Below are positions 17,086-26,784 of a DNA stretch of 46,184 nucleotides, piece after piece. Numbering within the stretch: the first letter of the stretch is position 1; the number at the start of each line of letters is the position of its first letter. Source of the DNA: a bacterium. GTDB taxonomy: Bacteria; Planctomycetota; JADGBV01. The notes beneath the pieces are model-generated. The model had not been told where the DNA came from. It saw only the letters and a list, made by a program, of their open reading frames with translations, and searched no databases. The stretch is taken from positions 1-46,184 of the forward strand of contig JAHFOS010000012.1 in NCBI GenBank assembly GCA_023261545.1, in the 5' to 3' direction. The position numbers and the translations under genes were made by a program.

Positions 17086-17246
17086 CAATTCGCCTTGCTC
17101 GCGTTGCGCCGCGCGTCTTCGGGTTCCGGTGCGAGCGCGTATTCGCTGGGCGGGACGGCCTGCCCCTGGACCCGCGCCAGCCGCATGGCCGCCTTCTTCC
17201 GGAGTCCCCGGTTGCGGTTGGAATAGCGGCCGTAGTAGATGGCCAT
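17082..17246 (-). pseudogene. IS91-like transposase fragment
   Basis: The minus-strand frame reads IYYGRYSNRNRGLRKKA near its start and ARRNASKANWA near its end. This resembles the C-terminal part of IS91-family (Y2) transposases, where a YYG-YSNRxRG motif precedes a linker and a KxWA segment. It breaks off at about 17,082, where ISAzo13 sequence begins. The family call rests on motif memory only. Confidence 0.5.
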
Positions 17247-17290
17247 TTTCTGCTTCTTTCGGAAAAAATGTGGGCCGGAGACAAGAGCGT

Positions 17291-17346
17291 TGTAGCCGGC
17301 CTCTGTGAGGCCGGATTGATGGGTGGCGGGCTCAGAACCGGCTACA
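17291..17346. repeat. Palindromic REP-like element, copy 2
   Basis: The outer inverted repeat is TGTAGCCGG (17291-17299) and CCGGCTACA (17338-17346). The inner hairpin is CCGGCCTC-TGT-GAGGCCGG (17296-17314), the same as in copy 1 at 6607-6625. It lies between the IS remnants and the receiver gene. Confidence 0.75.
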
Positions 17347-17385
17347 GTTTTTCACTTTTGCATGTTGGACCGGCTGGACCTTTCG

Positions 17386-17403
17386 GCCTGAGCAGTTACG
17401 AAA
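17386..17403. repeat. Short dispersed repeat, copy B
   Basis: GCCTGAGCAGTTACGAAA matches the copy at 15583-15600 with two changes and overlaps the stop codon of the degenerate receiver gene. Confidence 0.45.
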
Positions 17404-17851
17404 CCTTTTGAAAGCTCGGCTGGAATTCCCGGTGCTCCGGTAACGCGTCCACGTTGCCTTGCAGGGCCGCCGCGATTTCCTTCCAGGTGGCCGGCAGGAA
17501 GATAACGTCGCCCGCGCCACCCCTCAGGCAGGCCGCGCGCAGGGGTTCGATGAAAACGGTGTTGGAGACGGCGATGATGCGCGCAGTTGGCGGCAGGATT
17601 TGCCGGAGCCGCGCGCAGACCTCGATGGCGTCCAGGCCCTTGATCATGAGGTGCACCAGGACGACGTCCGGAACGAAAGCTTCCGCCAGCTCCAGAGCCT
17701 CCAGGCCGTCCTCGGTGCGGCATACTGAAAAACGCCCCGAAAGCGCTTCCAGGCCCTGGCGCGTCTGCGGACTTTCGCCAACGACGAGGATTCTGATTTT
17801 TTTAGTGTTTTCAGGGCTGGCTGGCATTTGCAACTCCATTCCCTGGAACAA
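17396..17851 (-). CDS. Degenerate receiver-domain (REC) protein
   Basis: 151 residues. The fold follows a CheY-like receiver: IRILVVGESPQTRQGLEAL, DVVLVHLMIKGLDAIEVCARLRQ, ARIIAVSNTV and a final helix. However, the acidic pair after the first strand is reduced to G-E, the phosphorylated Asp is His (VLVHLM), and the conserved Lys near the end is Pro. It should not be phosphorylated in the normal way. It lies 84 bases downstream of the NtrC-like regulator on the same strand and may be part of that operon, perhaps as a phosphorylation-independent interaction module. Confidence 0.75.
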   Translation of the reverse strand: MFQGMELQMPASPENTKKIRILVVGESPQTRQGLEALSGRFSVCRTEDGLEALELAEAFVPDVVLVHLMIKGLDAIEVCARLRQILPPTARIIAVSNTVFIEPLRAACLRGGAGDVIFLPATWKEIAAALQGNVDALPEHREFQPSFQKVS

Positions 17852-17935
17852 GAAATTCGCATGCTGAAAAAAACCGCGCGCGCTCGAAAAAATTAGCCGG
17901 CGGCACAGGGGTCGCCAACATTTTTTACGCCACCG

Positions 17936-19383
<1,448 letters not shown>

Positions 19384-19387
<4 letters not shown>

Positions 19388-20595
19388 CCCCCCGGCGGCG
19401 AAGCAACAATGGGAGGAAGCATCACCAGCGCCGTCGTGCCGGAACCGACCCTGGAGATGAAGCTGAGCTCGCCCCCGTGGTTCTGCACGATGCCGTGAGA
19501 GATGTAGAGGCCGAGCCCCGTGCCGCCGCGCTGGCGCTTGGTCGAGAAGAAAGGCTCGACGATGCGCGCCAGGATGTCCTGGGGAATGCCCTCGCCCTCG
19601 TCCTGGACCTCCACCACGATGCGTTCCTTCTCGCGGTTGAAATAAGTGGACAAGTAGATGCCGCGGCTGCGGTCGGGCAGGGCTTCGGCGGCGTTGGTGA
19701 GCAGGTTGATGACGACCTGCTCTATTTGCTGGAACTGGCCCATGAAGTTGGGGAGATCCTCGGCGAGCTGCAATTCGAAGCGCAGCGTGGCCTTGCGCAG
19801 CGTGGCTTCCACCAGCACCAGAGCCGTTTTGATGAGCACGTTGATGCTGATGGGGCGTTTCTCGCTCCCGTCCTCGGCGCGCGAGAAGTTCTTGAGGCTG
19901 TCCACGATGTTCTTGATGCGCAGCGAGCCCTCCTTGATGCGGCTCAGGATCTGCGGGATCTCCTCGCGCAGCGTTCCGTAGGAGTTGCCGCCGATGGCGA
20001 AGTCCCCGCCCTCGAAGCGCAGGTCGAGCGCCGCCGTGATGTCAGGCCACAGGCGCGCCAGCAGATCGCAGTTCGCCAGAATCAGGTGATTGGGGTTGTT
20101 GATCTCATGGGCGACACCCGAGGTCAGAATTCCCAGCGAGGCCATCTTGTCGGCCAGCAGGAGCTGCTCCTGCTGGATCTGGCTTTGTTCCTCCGTTGAT
20201 TTGCGGGCCGTGATATCCACGCGCACGGCCACGAGGTGGGTGATCTCGCCGTTCTTGAAATAGGGGACGATGTGCGTGTCCACCCAATAATAAGTGCCGT
20301 CCTTGGCGCGGTTTTTGACTTCCCCGTGCCAGGTCCTGCCTGCCAGGATGGTGCCCCACATCTCCTTGAAAAAAGACTTGGGATGGTGGCCCGAGTTCAC
20401 GATGCGGTGATCCTGGCCCAGCAGCTCTTCGCGCGTGTACTTGGAGATTTCACAAAAATTGTCGTTGGCGAAGATGATGCGCCCCTTGCGGTCGGTGACC
20501 GCGACGATGGAATAGCGGTTCAGCGTCTGGCTGAGCCAGTCGGCTAATTGGAGTTCCAACCCGGGAATTAAAGAATTTCGTTCGGTGGGGTCCAT
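19384..20595 (-). CDS. PAS-domain sensor histidine kinase
   Basis: 403 residues from ATG 20595; an upstream in-frame start at 20733 would add 46 basic residues of no recognisable domain. A PAS domain lies at about 20-145 (TDRKGRIIFANDNFCEISKYTREELLGQDHRIVNSGHHP; PAC motif YYWVDTHIVPYF, listed in parts). The H box is SGVAHEINNPNHLIL, the N box VVINLLTNAAEALP, then DEGEGIP and RGGTGLGLYIS. No membrane segment is seen, so it is a cytoplasmic sensor. It is coupled to the NtrC-like regulator by an ATGA overlap. Confidence 0.93.
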
Positions 20596-20747
20596 GAAAG
20601 CAATTTCCGGGCCAAAACATAGGCCCGGCCTTCTGCGCTCAAGCCCGGAGGCAGCCGAAATTCGTCTTGAAGCGGCTGTTTCCGGTTTTTCCCGCATTCG
20701 AGCGCCTTCAAATTTGAAAATCACCAGGCTCACCTAGGCTGGGCGCC

Positions 20748-21890
20748 GTGATCGCGCTGGAAAAGCTGAGTCAGGACTTTGAGCGGCGTTACGGGGGGAA
20801 ACCGCGCTGGCTCTCTCTCGCCCCAGGGCGCATCAACTTGCTGGGGGAGCACGTGGATTACCTGGGTGGCCGGGTGCTTCCCGCCGCCATTGACCGCGGG
20901 GTGAGCATCGCCGCCGCTCCCGGGGGGCCGGGGCTTGTGGTGCATGCCGCCGATTTCGCCGAATCCCACGAATTCACCCAGGCCGGCCTGGAGGGCGCCA
21001 AGCCCGCGGGTTGGCGGGCCTACTTGTGGGGCGCGCTGCGCGAGGTGGCCAAGCTCGGCGTGGCCTGGCAAGGGGGCTCATGGCTGGTGGCCGGGGACCT
21101 GCCGCGCGGGGCGGGACTTTCGAGTTCGGCAGCCCTTGAAGTCGCCACCGCGAATCTGCTGCTCGCCATGGCGGGCCGCACCTTAGAGAGCCGCGAGCTC
21201 GCCCGTCTGGCCCGGCGCGTCGAGAACCTCCACGTCGGCACCCAGTGCGGCATCATGGACCAGTTCGCCTCTATCCACGGCCGCGCCGGGCACTTCATGA
21301 TCCTGGATTGCGCCAGCCTGGAAGTGGAGCATGTGGCGGCCGCGCTCCACGGGGCGGACTGGATCCTGCTGAACTCCATGGTGAAACACGAGCTCGGGGA
21401 CGAATACAATTCCATCCGCGCGGAGCTTGAACAGGCCGAGCGCAAAATCGCCAAGGGGCCGCTGGTGCGTCTCGCCCCTGAAGAGGTGGATCGCGCCCGG
21501 GATAGGCTCACGCCTTCGGAGTATCTGCGCGCCGCCTACGCCGCCGGCGAAGCCGCGCGCACGGCGCATTTCATCGCTGCGCTGCGCCGTGGAGACGCCA
21601 CGGCAGCCGGAAAGCTGCTGGTAGCCACCCATGAAGGCCTGAGCCGCAACCTGCGCGTCAGCACCCCCGAGATCGACGGTCTTATTGAAATCGCCGCGAA
21701 GACTCCCGGTTGGCACGGCGGGCGCATGATGGGCGGCGGCTTCGGCGGATGCACGCTCAACTTGGTCGTCTCCGCGCTCCGGGATGAATTTCTGGCCGGG
21801 GTGAAAGCAGGCTTTCAGCAGCGTTTCGGCATCGCCACCGAGGATTACCCGGTGCGCCTCGCGGACGGGGCCAGCGCGCGCCGGCTGTAA
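20748..21890 (+). CDS. galK: Galactokinase (GHMP family)
   Basis: 380 residues, the normal size, from a GTG start. It has the galactokinase signature GRINLLGEHVDYLGG near the N-terminus, the ATP-binding GHMP motif PRGAGLSSSAALEVA, the catalytic base region CGIMDQFASIHG and the C-terminal MMGGGFGGCTLNLV. It phosphorylates galactose at C1, the first step of the Leloir pathway. It is divergent from the histidine kinase, with about 150 bases between the starts. No other gal genes are in the window. Confidence 0.93.
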   Translation: MIALEKLSQDFERRYGGKPRWLSLAPGRINLLGEHVDYLGGRVLPAAIDRGVSIAAAPGGPGLVVHAADFAESHEFTQAGLEGAKPAGWRAYLWGALREVAKLGVAWQGGSWLVAGDLPRGAGLSSSAALEVATANLLLAMAGRTLESRELARLARRVENLHVGTQCGIMDQFASIHGRAGHFMILDCASLEVEHVAAALHGADWILLNSMVKHELGDEYNSIRAELEQAERKIAKGPLVRLAPEEVDRARDRLTPSEYLRAAYAAGEAARTAHFIAALRRGDATAAGKLLVATHEGLSRNLRVSTPEIDGLIEIAAKTPGWHGGRMMGGGFGGCTLNLVVSALRDEFLAGVKAGFQQRFGIATEDYPVRLADGASARRL

Positions 21891-22015
21891 AAAATCGCAC
21901 CCAGGCCATTTTGCAATCCCGCGCGTACCAGCACGGTACCTCGTGCCGGCGGCTTGAAATTCCGCGCAACCTGGCATCGTTGGCGCTGGAATTTGTCCCT
22001 CTCACGAGCCGCTTC

Positions 22016-23527
22016 ATGAAACACCCCATCTTCAATCCCACGCGGCGTTTCGTTCCCGCCGCCTTAGTCCTGGCCCTGCTGTTGTTCGGGGTCATCAGGC
22101 TTGGAGCCGATAAAAAATTGCCCGGCAAGGTGGACCTGGGATCGAAGGAACCGCCCCTCGTGGTGGACGATGCGGTGAACCGGCTTTCCGACGCGGTGGC
22201 GCGCGTGGCGCAGCGGGCCTCCCCCTGCGTGGTTTCCGTCCACACCGAGAAGGTCATGGCGGTCCAGCCCTTCCAGTATTTCAACCCCTTCGAGGAGTTC
22301 TTCGGCGATTCCTTCGGGTTCGGGCCCTCCCCCCATGGCCAGCAGCCCGGGCGCAAGAAGGCCCCGCGCGAGTTCCGCCAGCAAGGGCTGGGCTCGGGCG
22401 TCATCGTGAGCCGCGAGGGTTACGTCCTCACCGATTACCACGTGGTGGGAGGCATGGATGAAATCGAGGTCACCCTGGCCGACGAGCGCAGCTTCCCGGC
22501 GGAGATCGTGGGCGGCGACGAACCCTCGGATGTGGCCTTGATCCGCATCAAGGACCCCCCGAAAGACCTGCCCGTGGCCCTGCTCGGCCAATCCGAGAAC
22601 CTGCGCATCGGAGAATTCGTCGTGGCCATCGGCAGTCCCTTCGGCTACTCCAACACCGTGACCCTGGGCATCGTGAGCGCCAAGGGCCGCCAGGCGCACC
22701 TCAACCTTTTCGAGAACTTCATACAGACCGACGCCGCCATCAACCCCGGCAATAGCGGCGGGGCGCTCCTGAACCTGCGCGGGGAGGTGGTGGGCATCAA
22801 CGCCGCCATCGCCAGCGAGTCCGGCGGCAGCCAGGGCGTAGGCTTCGCCATCCCCATTGACATGGCGCGCCGCATCATGGAGGATCTGCTCGCCGGAGGC
22901 AAGGTCCACCGCGGCTTCCTCGGCGTGCACCTGCAGGACGTTGACGACAACCTCCGGGAGGCCCTGAAACTCCAGGAGAAGACGGGGGCGCTGGTGATCA
23001 AGGTCATGGAGGACTCCCCGGCCGCCAAGGCGGGCCTGGAAGCGCGCGACGTCATCCTCGAAGTGGACGGCAAGAAGGTGAAAGACACGAACCACCTGCG
23101 CAACGCGGTGGCCCAGCTCAATCCCGGCAAAAGCTACGACTTCACCGTGTTGCGCGATGGCGAGCGCAGAATCATGAAGGTTCAGGTCGGCGAACGCGAG
23201 CAGGAAGGAGAACCCTCCGGCATGGCCGAAAAACCTGAAAAAGGCGAAAAAATAGCCTCCGGTCTTGAAATCGAGGCCCTGCGCGAGGAGCACATGCGCG
23301 CCTACAACCTGACGGTGCGCGAGGGCGTGGTGGTCACGGGTGTGGCTCCGGGCAGCCTGGCCATGCGCGCGGGCTTCCGCGCAGGCGACGTCATCCTGGA
23401 GGCCGGCGGCGTCAGGATCAAAACCCCGCGCGACTTCAAGGCGGTGCTCAAAAAAGCCGACCAGCGGCTGCTGATCCTCGTGGACCGCCGCGGCGCGCAG
23501 CTTTTCCTGGCGTTGAAGCTGGAGTAG
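22016..23527 (+). CDS. HtrA/DegP-type periplasmic serine protease with two PDZ domains
   Basis: 503 residues from ATG 22016, which begins a signal anchor (FVPAALVLALLLFGVIRLG). The trypsin-like domain carries His in LTDYHVVGG, Asp in SDVALIRI and Ser in NPGNSGGALLN. PDZ1 (about 275-370) contains SPAAKAGLEARDVILEVDG, and PDZ2 (about 405-500) contains APGSLAMRAGFRAGDVILEAGG. This is the standard DegP/DegQ layout for folding-stress proteolysis in the periplasm. It begins 125 bases after galK. Confidence 0.94.
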   Translation: MKHPIFNPTRRFVPAALVLALLLFGVIRLGADKKLPGKVDLGSKEPPLVVDDAVNRLSDAVARVAQRASPCVVSVHTEKVMAVQPFQYFNPFEEFFGDSFGFGPSPHGQQPGRKKAPREFRQQGLGSGVIVSREGYVLTDYHVVGGMDEIEVTLADERSFPAEIVGGDEPSDVALIRIKDPPKDLPVALLGQSENLRIGEFVVAIGSPFGYSNTVTLGIVSAKGRQAHLNLFENFIQTDAAINPGNSGGALLNLRGEVVGINAAIASESGGSQGVGFAIPIDMARRIMEDLLAGGKVHRGFLGVHLQDVDDNLREALKLQEKTGALVIKVMEDSPAAKAGLEARDVILEVDGKKVKDTNHLRNAVAQLNPGKSYDFTVLRDGERRIMKVQVGEREQEGEPSGMAEKPEKGEKIASGLEIEALREEHMRAYNLTVREGVVVTGVAPGSLAMRAGFRAGDVILEAGGVRIKTPRDFKAVLKKADQRLLILVDRRGAQLFLALKLE

Positions 23528-23571
23528 CTGCCGTCCCCGCTTTATTGGCCGTCGTGACGGTCGGCGCCCTC

Positions 23572-25122
23572 TCAACCTGACTTCTTATCTCCCTCTTGGG
23601 CTTTTTTCTGAGCTTCCGCGACCTTTCCTAAATACTCGGGCAGCTCCACTCCCGCCATCTTGGCGAGGTCGTGGATCGGCGGCAGCGATTGGATAAGCCC
23701 TGAGAGGAAACCCGCGGTGGAAGAACCTTTCTGGCCGCCGTTTCCCGAGTCCCATACGGTGATTTTGTCTATTTTGAGGTGCTGGATGGCCTCCACCTGG
23801 CGGGCGACGATGGCTTCGAGCTTCTCGATGAGCAGCAGTGTACCGGCCGCGCGGGCGTCGCCGCCGCAGCTTTCCACCAGCGCGCTGTAGCCCGCGGCCT
23901 TGCCTTCGAGGACTTGGCGGATGCCGGTGGCTTCGGCCTGGTACTTCGCGAGGATGGCATCCGCCTGGCCCCTGGCCTCGCGGCGCAGTTTTTCCGCCTC
24001 AGCGTCGGCGGCAATCTCTACTTTGCGGCGGTCGATCTCCTGGCGCACGACTTCAGCCGCCGTGAGCCGCTCCTGCTCGGCGCGCGCCTGGGCGCGCTGG
24101 ATTTCCACCTCGGCCATGCGCTGGGCCACCTCTCCGCGCTGGCGCGCCGCGGCCTGCTGTTCGGCGAGCTCGGCGTTGGTGGCGGCGATGCGCGCCTTGG
24201 ACGTGTTCTCGCCCCCTACGGCGTCCGCCTCCTTGCCCTGGACGAAGATGCGCTGGTCGGCTTCGGCGGCCTTGCGGCCCTTCTCTGCCTGGGCCAGGTT
24301 TTCGGCCACGCGGATGGCTTTCTCGCGATGGGCATTGGCCTCGCCGATGGCGGCCTGAGTCTCCTGCTGTTGCACGAAGATGCGCTGGTCGGCCTCGGCG
24401 GCTTTCCTGCCCTTCTCCGACTGGGCGGCGTTCTCGGCCACGCGGATGGCGCGCTCGCGGTTGGCCTCGGCCTCGCCGATGGCGCCGAGTTTCTCCTGCT
24501 CGGCCACGTCCTTCTTGGCGCGGTTGATGGCCTCGGAGGAGGCCTTCTTGCCGATGCTCGCGATGTAGTCCGACTCGTCGGTGATGTCCGTGATGTTGAC
24601 GTTGATGAGGTAGAGCCCGATCTTGTTGAGCTCGGGCTCGACGTTCTTGCGGATGGACTCCAGGAAGCTCTCGCGATCCTGGTTGATCTGCTCGATGGTG
24701 AGCGAGGCCACGGTGAGCCGGAGCTGCCCGAAGATGATTTCGCGCGCCATGTCCTCGATCTGCTTGGCGCTCAGGCCCAGCAGGCGCTCGGCGGCGTTGC
24801 TCATGATGGCCGGCTGGGTGCTGATGCCCACGGTGAAGATGCTGGGCACGTTGATGCGGATGTTCTGCAGCGAGAGCGCGTTCTGCAGCGGGATGTTGAT
24901 GGAGAGCGGCGTGAGCCGCAGGTAGGCGTAATCCTGAATGAGCGGCCACACCATGGTGCCGCCTCCGTGGATGCAGTTGGCCGACCTGCCGTCCCCGACC
25001 CTGCCATAGACGACCAGGATCATGTCCGAGGGACAACGCCTGTAGCGCGAGGCCATGAACAGGACGGTGGAGACGATGAGTATCGCCGCCGCCACCACCG
25101 CGAGCATCCAGAAATTGAACAT
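23572..25122 (-). CDS. floT: Flotillin-like SPFH protein
   Basis: 516 residues. An N-terminal membrane hairpin (WMLAVVAAAILIVSTVLFMA) leads to the SPFH domain (about 30-190; PLSINIPLQNALSLQNIRI, YLINVNITDITDES) and a long Ala/Glu/Arg-rich coiled coil. Within the coil a unit of about 44 residues is repeated in tandem (about 215-254 and 259-298, each with AIRVAEN, EKGRKAAEADQRIFVQ). The ribosome site AAGGAAG is eight bases before the ATG. The partner NfeD-like gene is 20 bases upstream, the usual flotillin-NfeD arrangement for membrane-domain organisation. Symbol given by family resemblance. Confidence 0.9.
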   Translation of the reverse strand: MFNFWMLAVVAAAILIVSTVLFMASRYRRCPSDMILVVYGRVGDGRSANCIHGGGTMVWPLIQDYAYLRLTPLSINIPLQNALSLQNIRINVPSIFTVGISTQPAIMSNAAERLLGLSAKQIEDMAREIIFGQLRLTVASLTIEQINQDRESFLESIRKNVEPELNKIGLYLINVNITDITDESDYIASIGKKASSEAINRAKKDVAEQEKLGAIGEAEANRERAIRVAENAAQSEKGRKAAEADQRIFVQQQETQAAIGEANAHREKAIRVAENLAQAEKGRKAAEADQRIFVQGKEADAVGGENTSKARIAATNAELAEQQAAARQRGEVAQRMAEVEIQRAQARAEQERLTAAEVVRQEIDRRKVEIAADAEAEKLRREARGQADAILAKYQAEATGIRQVLEGKAAGYSALVESCGGDARAAGTLLLIEKLEAIVARQVEAIQHLKIDKITVWDSGNGGQKGSSTAGFLSGLIQSLPPIHDLAKMAGVELPEYLGKVAEAQKKAQEGDKKSG

Positions 25123-25142
25123 GGGTTTCTTCCTTGCTTAAT

Positions 25143-25688
25143 TCACGATGGGTGCGCCAGCGGCTCGACCACGAGCATCCCCGTGTTTTCGGCGCGCAGC
25201 ACGCGCACGTTCGCGCCGGTCTTGAGCAATTGGGCGGCGTCGCTGCGGGCATCGAAGATTTGGAGCTGCTCCTGGACCACGACCTGCACCTTGCCAATTC
25301 CACCCGGGGGGATATTGAGGTACACCGTGGCCGTTTGCCCCACGGCCTTGCCGAGATCGAGGGTACCGCTGGAATGCAGCCGCTTCATGGAGGTGAAGAT
25401 CCGGCCGATCACCCACACGGCACCGACGCCCGCGGCTCCTCCGCCCAGCACCGCCAGCCCGGAAGGGGCTCCGCTCTGGCGCAGCAGAGCCAATCCCACC
25501 AGCCCGAACATCATGAAAAAAGCGGTGAGCCCCTGGAAGGAGAGGATTTTGAACCCCACGTCTGGAGTGCCCGCGTGCGCCTCGGCGACGCCGAATTCCG
25601 CGTGCGAGCCCGCGAGGAACTGCAGCACGAGGTTGATGAAGAAAAGCAAGCCCCCGAGCACCGCGCAGGCGATGAAAACCGTGTCCAT
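25143..25688 (-). CDS. NfeD-like membrane protein, flotillin partner
   Basis: 181 residues. Hydrophobic segments lie at about 5-27, 48-70 and 76-97 (AVLGGLLFFINLVLQFL; LTAFFMMFGLVGLALL; GLAVLGGGAAGVGAVWVIG). A C-terminal beta-rich domain follows (GQTATVYLNIPPGGIGKVQVVVQ; LKTGANVRVLRAEN), resembling the OB-fold of YuaF/NfeD1b proteins. It lies immediately upstream of the flotillin gene, which supports the assignment. Confidence 0.83.
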   Translation of the reverse strand: MDTVFIACAVLGGLLFFINLVLQFLAGSHAEFGVAEAHAGTPDVGFKILSFQGLTAFFMMFGLVGLALLRQSGAPSGLAVLGGGAAGVGAVWVIGRIFTSMKRLHSSGTLDLGKAVGQTATVYLNIPPGGIGKVQVVVQEQLQIFDARSDAAQLLKTGANVRVLRAENTGMLVVEPLAHPS

Positions 25689-25885
25689 GGCAGCACCCGC
25701 GAGTATTCCCCACCCGTCTTGCGGTCAAGCCGGTGCCAGGGCTAGGAGCGACCGTGACATCCCTTTTCATTTTTTGATTGCACCATTTTTTCGAGCTCCC
25801 CCATGCTCCCCCGCGCCGTCCAAACTCTGGCCGCTAATAGGGACACTTTCTCTAATGAGGTATAATAACCCCAGGAGACCATGCC

Positions 25886-26116
25886 ATGTTGCCGGGATTC
25901 CCCGTAAAAAGCGAGCGCGACTCCATTATTGAGGAGGCGCGGCTTTCGGCTGACTTAGGGCCAGAGGAGCGCATGGCGGCCTTTCAATCCATCTTGAAGA
26001 TGGTCTCCGCGACCTGGGTCGGCCTCTCCCCGGAGGAACGCCTGCGCCGCCTGCGTATCGGCGAGAAGCTGGAACCCCGCCCGCAGCCCTGGTGGAAGAA
26101 TGTCCGGCGCGACTGA
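25886..26116 (+). CDS. Small acidic/basic protein upstream of nucleotidyltransferase
   Basis: 76 residues, family not recognised. It has a helical, charged centre (SIIEEARLSADLGPEERMAAFQ) and a basic end (WWKNVRRD). AGGAG at 25873-25877 lies eight bases before the ATG, and a TATAAT box is at 25861. The stop lies 17 bases inside the next gene, so the two are co-translated. The layout resembles antitoxin-toxin or paired nucleotidyltransferase modules; the role is inferred from position only. Confidence 0.75.
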   Translation: MLPGFPVKSERDSIIEEARLSADLGPEERMAAFQSILKMVSATWVGLSPEERLRRLRIGEKLEPRPQPWWKNVRRD

Positions 26117-26714
26117 CCGCGGTCCCGTTCCCACGGATCTTGTCCAGCTCGTGTTGCTGGTCGCGGGGGTTTTGGAGGCCCAGGGCATTCCCTACGCTGT
26201 TGGCGGCGCGGTGGCCAATAACTACTGGGGCGCCGTGCGTGCCACGCAGGATCTGGACGTTCTGGTGGCGATCCCGGCGGTGAAAATCCCGCCGTTCATG
26301 GATCGCCTGCGCGAGCAAGGGTTCTTGCTTTGCAGCGGCGAGCAGCTTCTGCCCCTGGAGGACGCCAAAGCAGTCGAGCATTTGCAACGGGATCATCTCC
26401 TGGTTCTGGAGCGTCGGGGGATCAGGCTGGAAGTGTTCACCCCAGCGCTTCCCCTTCAGGACAGCGTCTTGGCGCGTGCCCGGCCGCTGCCCTTCGCCGG
26501 TGGCACCATCCGCGTGACCAGCGCGGAGGACCTCATCCTGCTCAAAACGGCCTTCGGCAGGGAGAAGGACTTCCGCGATATCAAGGGCATCCTGTGGGAC
26601 CAAAAAGACCGCCTGGACATGGCGTATCTTCGGTCTTGGATGAATAAAATGTTCGCCGCGGCGGAGAAGGAAAAGCTCGAAAAATGCTTTGCGGAATACC
26701 TGCGACTCGGCTGA
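26100..26714 (+). CDS. Nucleotidyltransferase-fold protein (AbiEii/DUF6036-like)
   Basis: 204 residues. GIPYAVGGAVANNYWGAVRATQDLDVLVAIP has the Gly-rich turn and the D-x-D of the nucleotidyltransferase fold, and the later LEVFTPA and SAEDLILLKTAFGREKDFRDI motifs match the family found in mobile TA-like pairs. It overlaps the 76-residue protein upstream. The partner and substrate are not known. Confidence 0.8.
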   Translation: MSGATDRGPVPTDLVQLVLLVAGVLEAQGIPYAVGGAVANNYWGAVRATQDLDVLVAIPAVKIPPFMDRLREQGFLLCSGEQLLPLEDAKAVEHLQRDHLLVLERRGIRLEVFTPALPLQDSVLARARPLPFAGGTIRVTSAEDLILLKTAFGREKDFRDIKGILWDQKDRLDMAYLRSWMNKMFAAAEKEKLEKCFAEYLRLG

Positions 26715-26784
26715 CCACAACCGCACCCGCCGCTTCGAACTCGGGGTCGGCTTGAGCGGAGATCCCGCCCCCTATTCTCCCGCC

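Noticed and set aside
20599..20614. GG-N10-GC pair (TGGCCC ... TTGCT on the minus strand), a sigma54 promoter pattern just before the histidine kinase
   Set aside because: Transcription would begin inside the first codons of the kinase, so it cannot serve the ATG at 20595. One match of this degenerate pattern is not enough.
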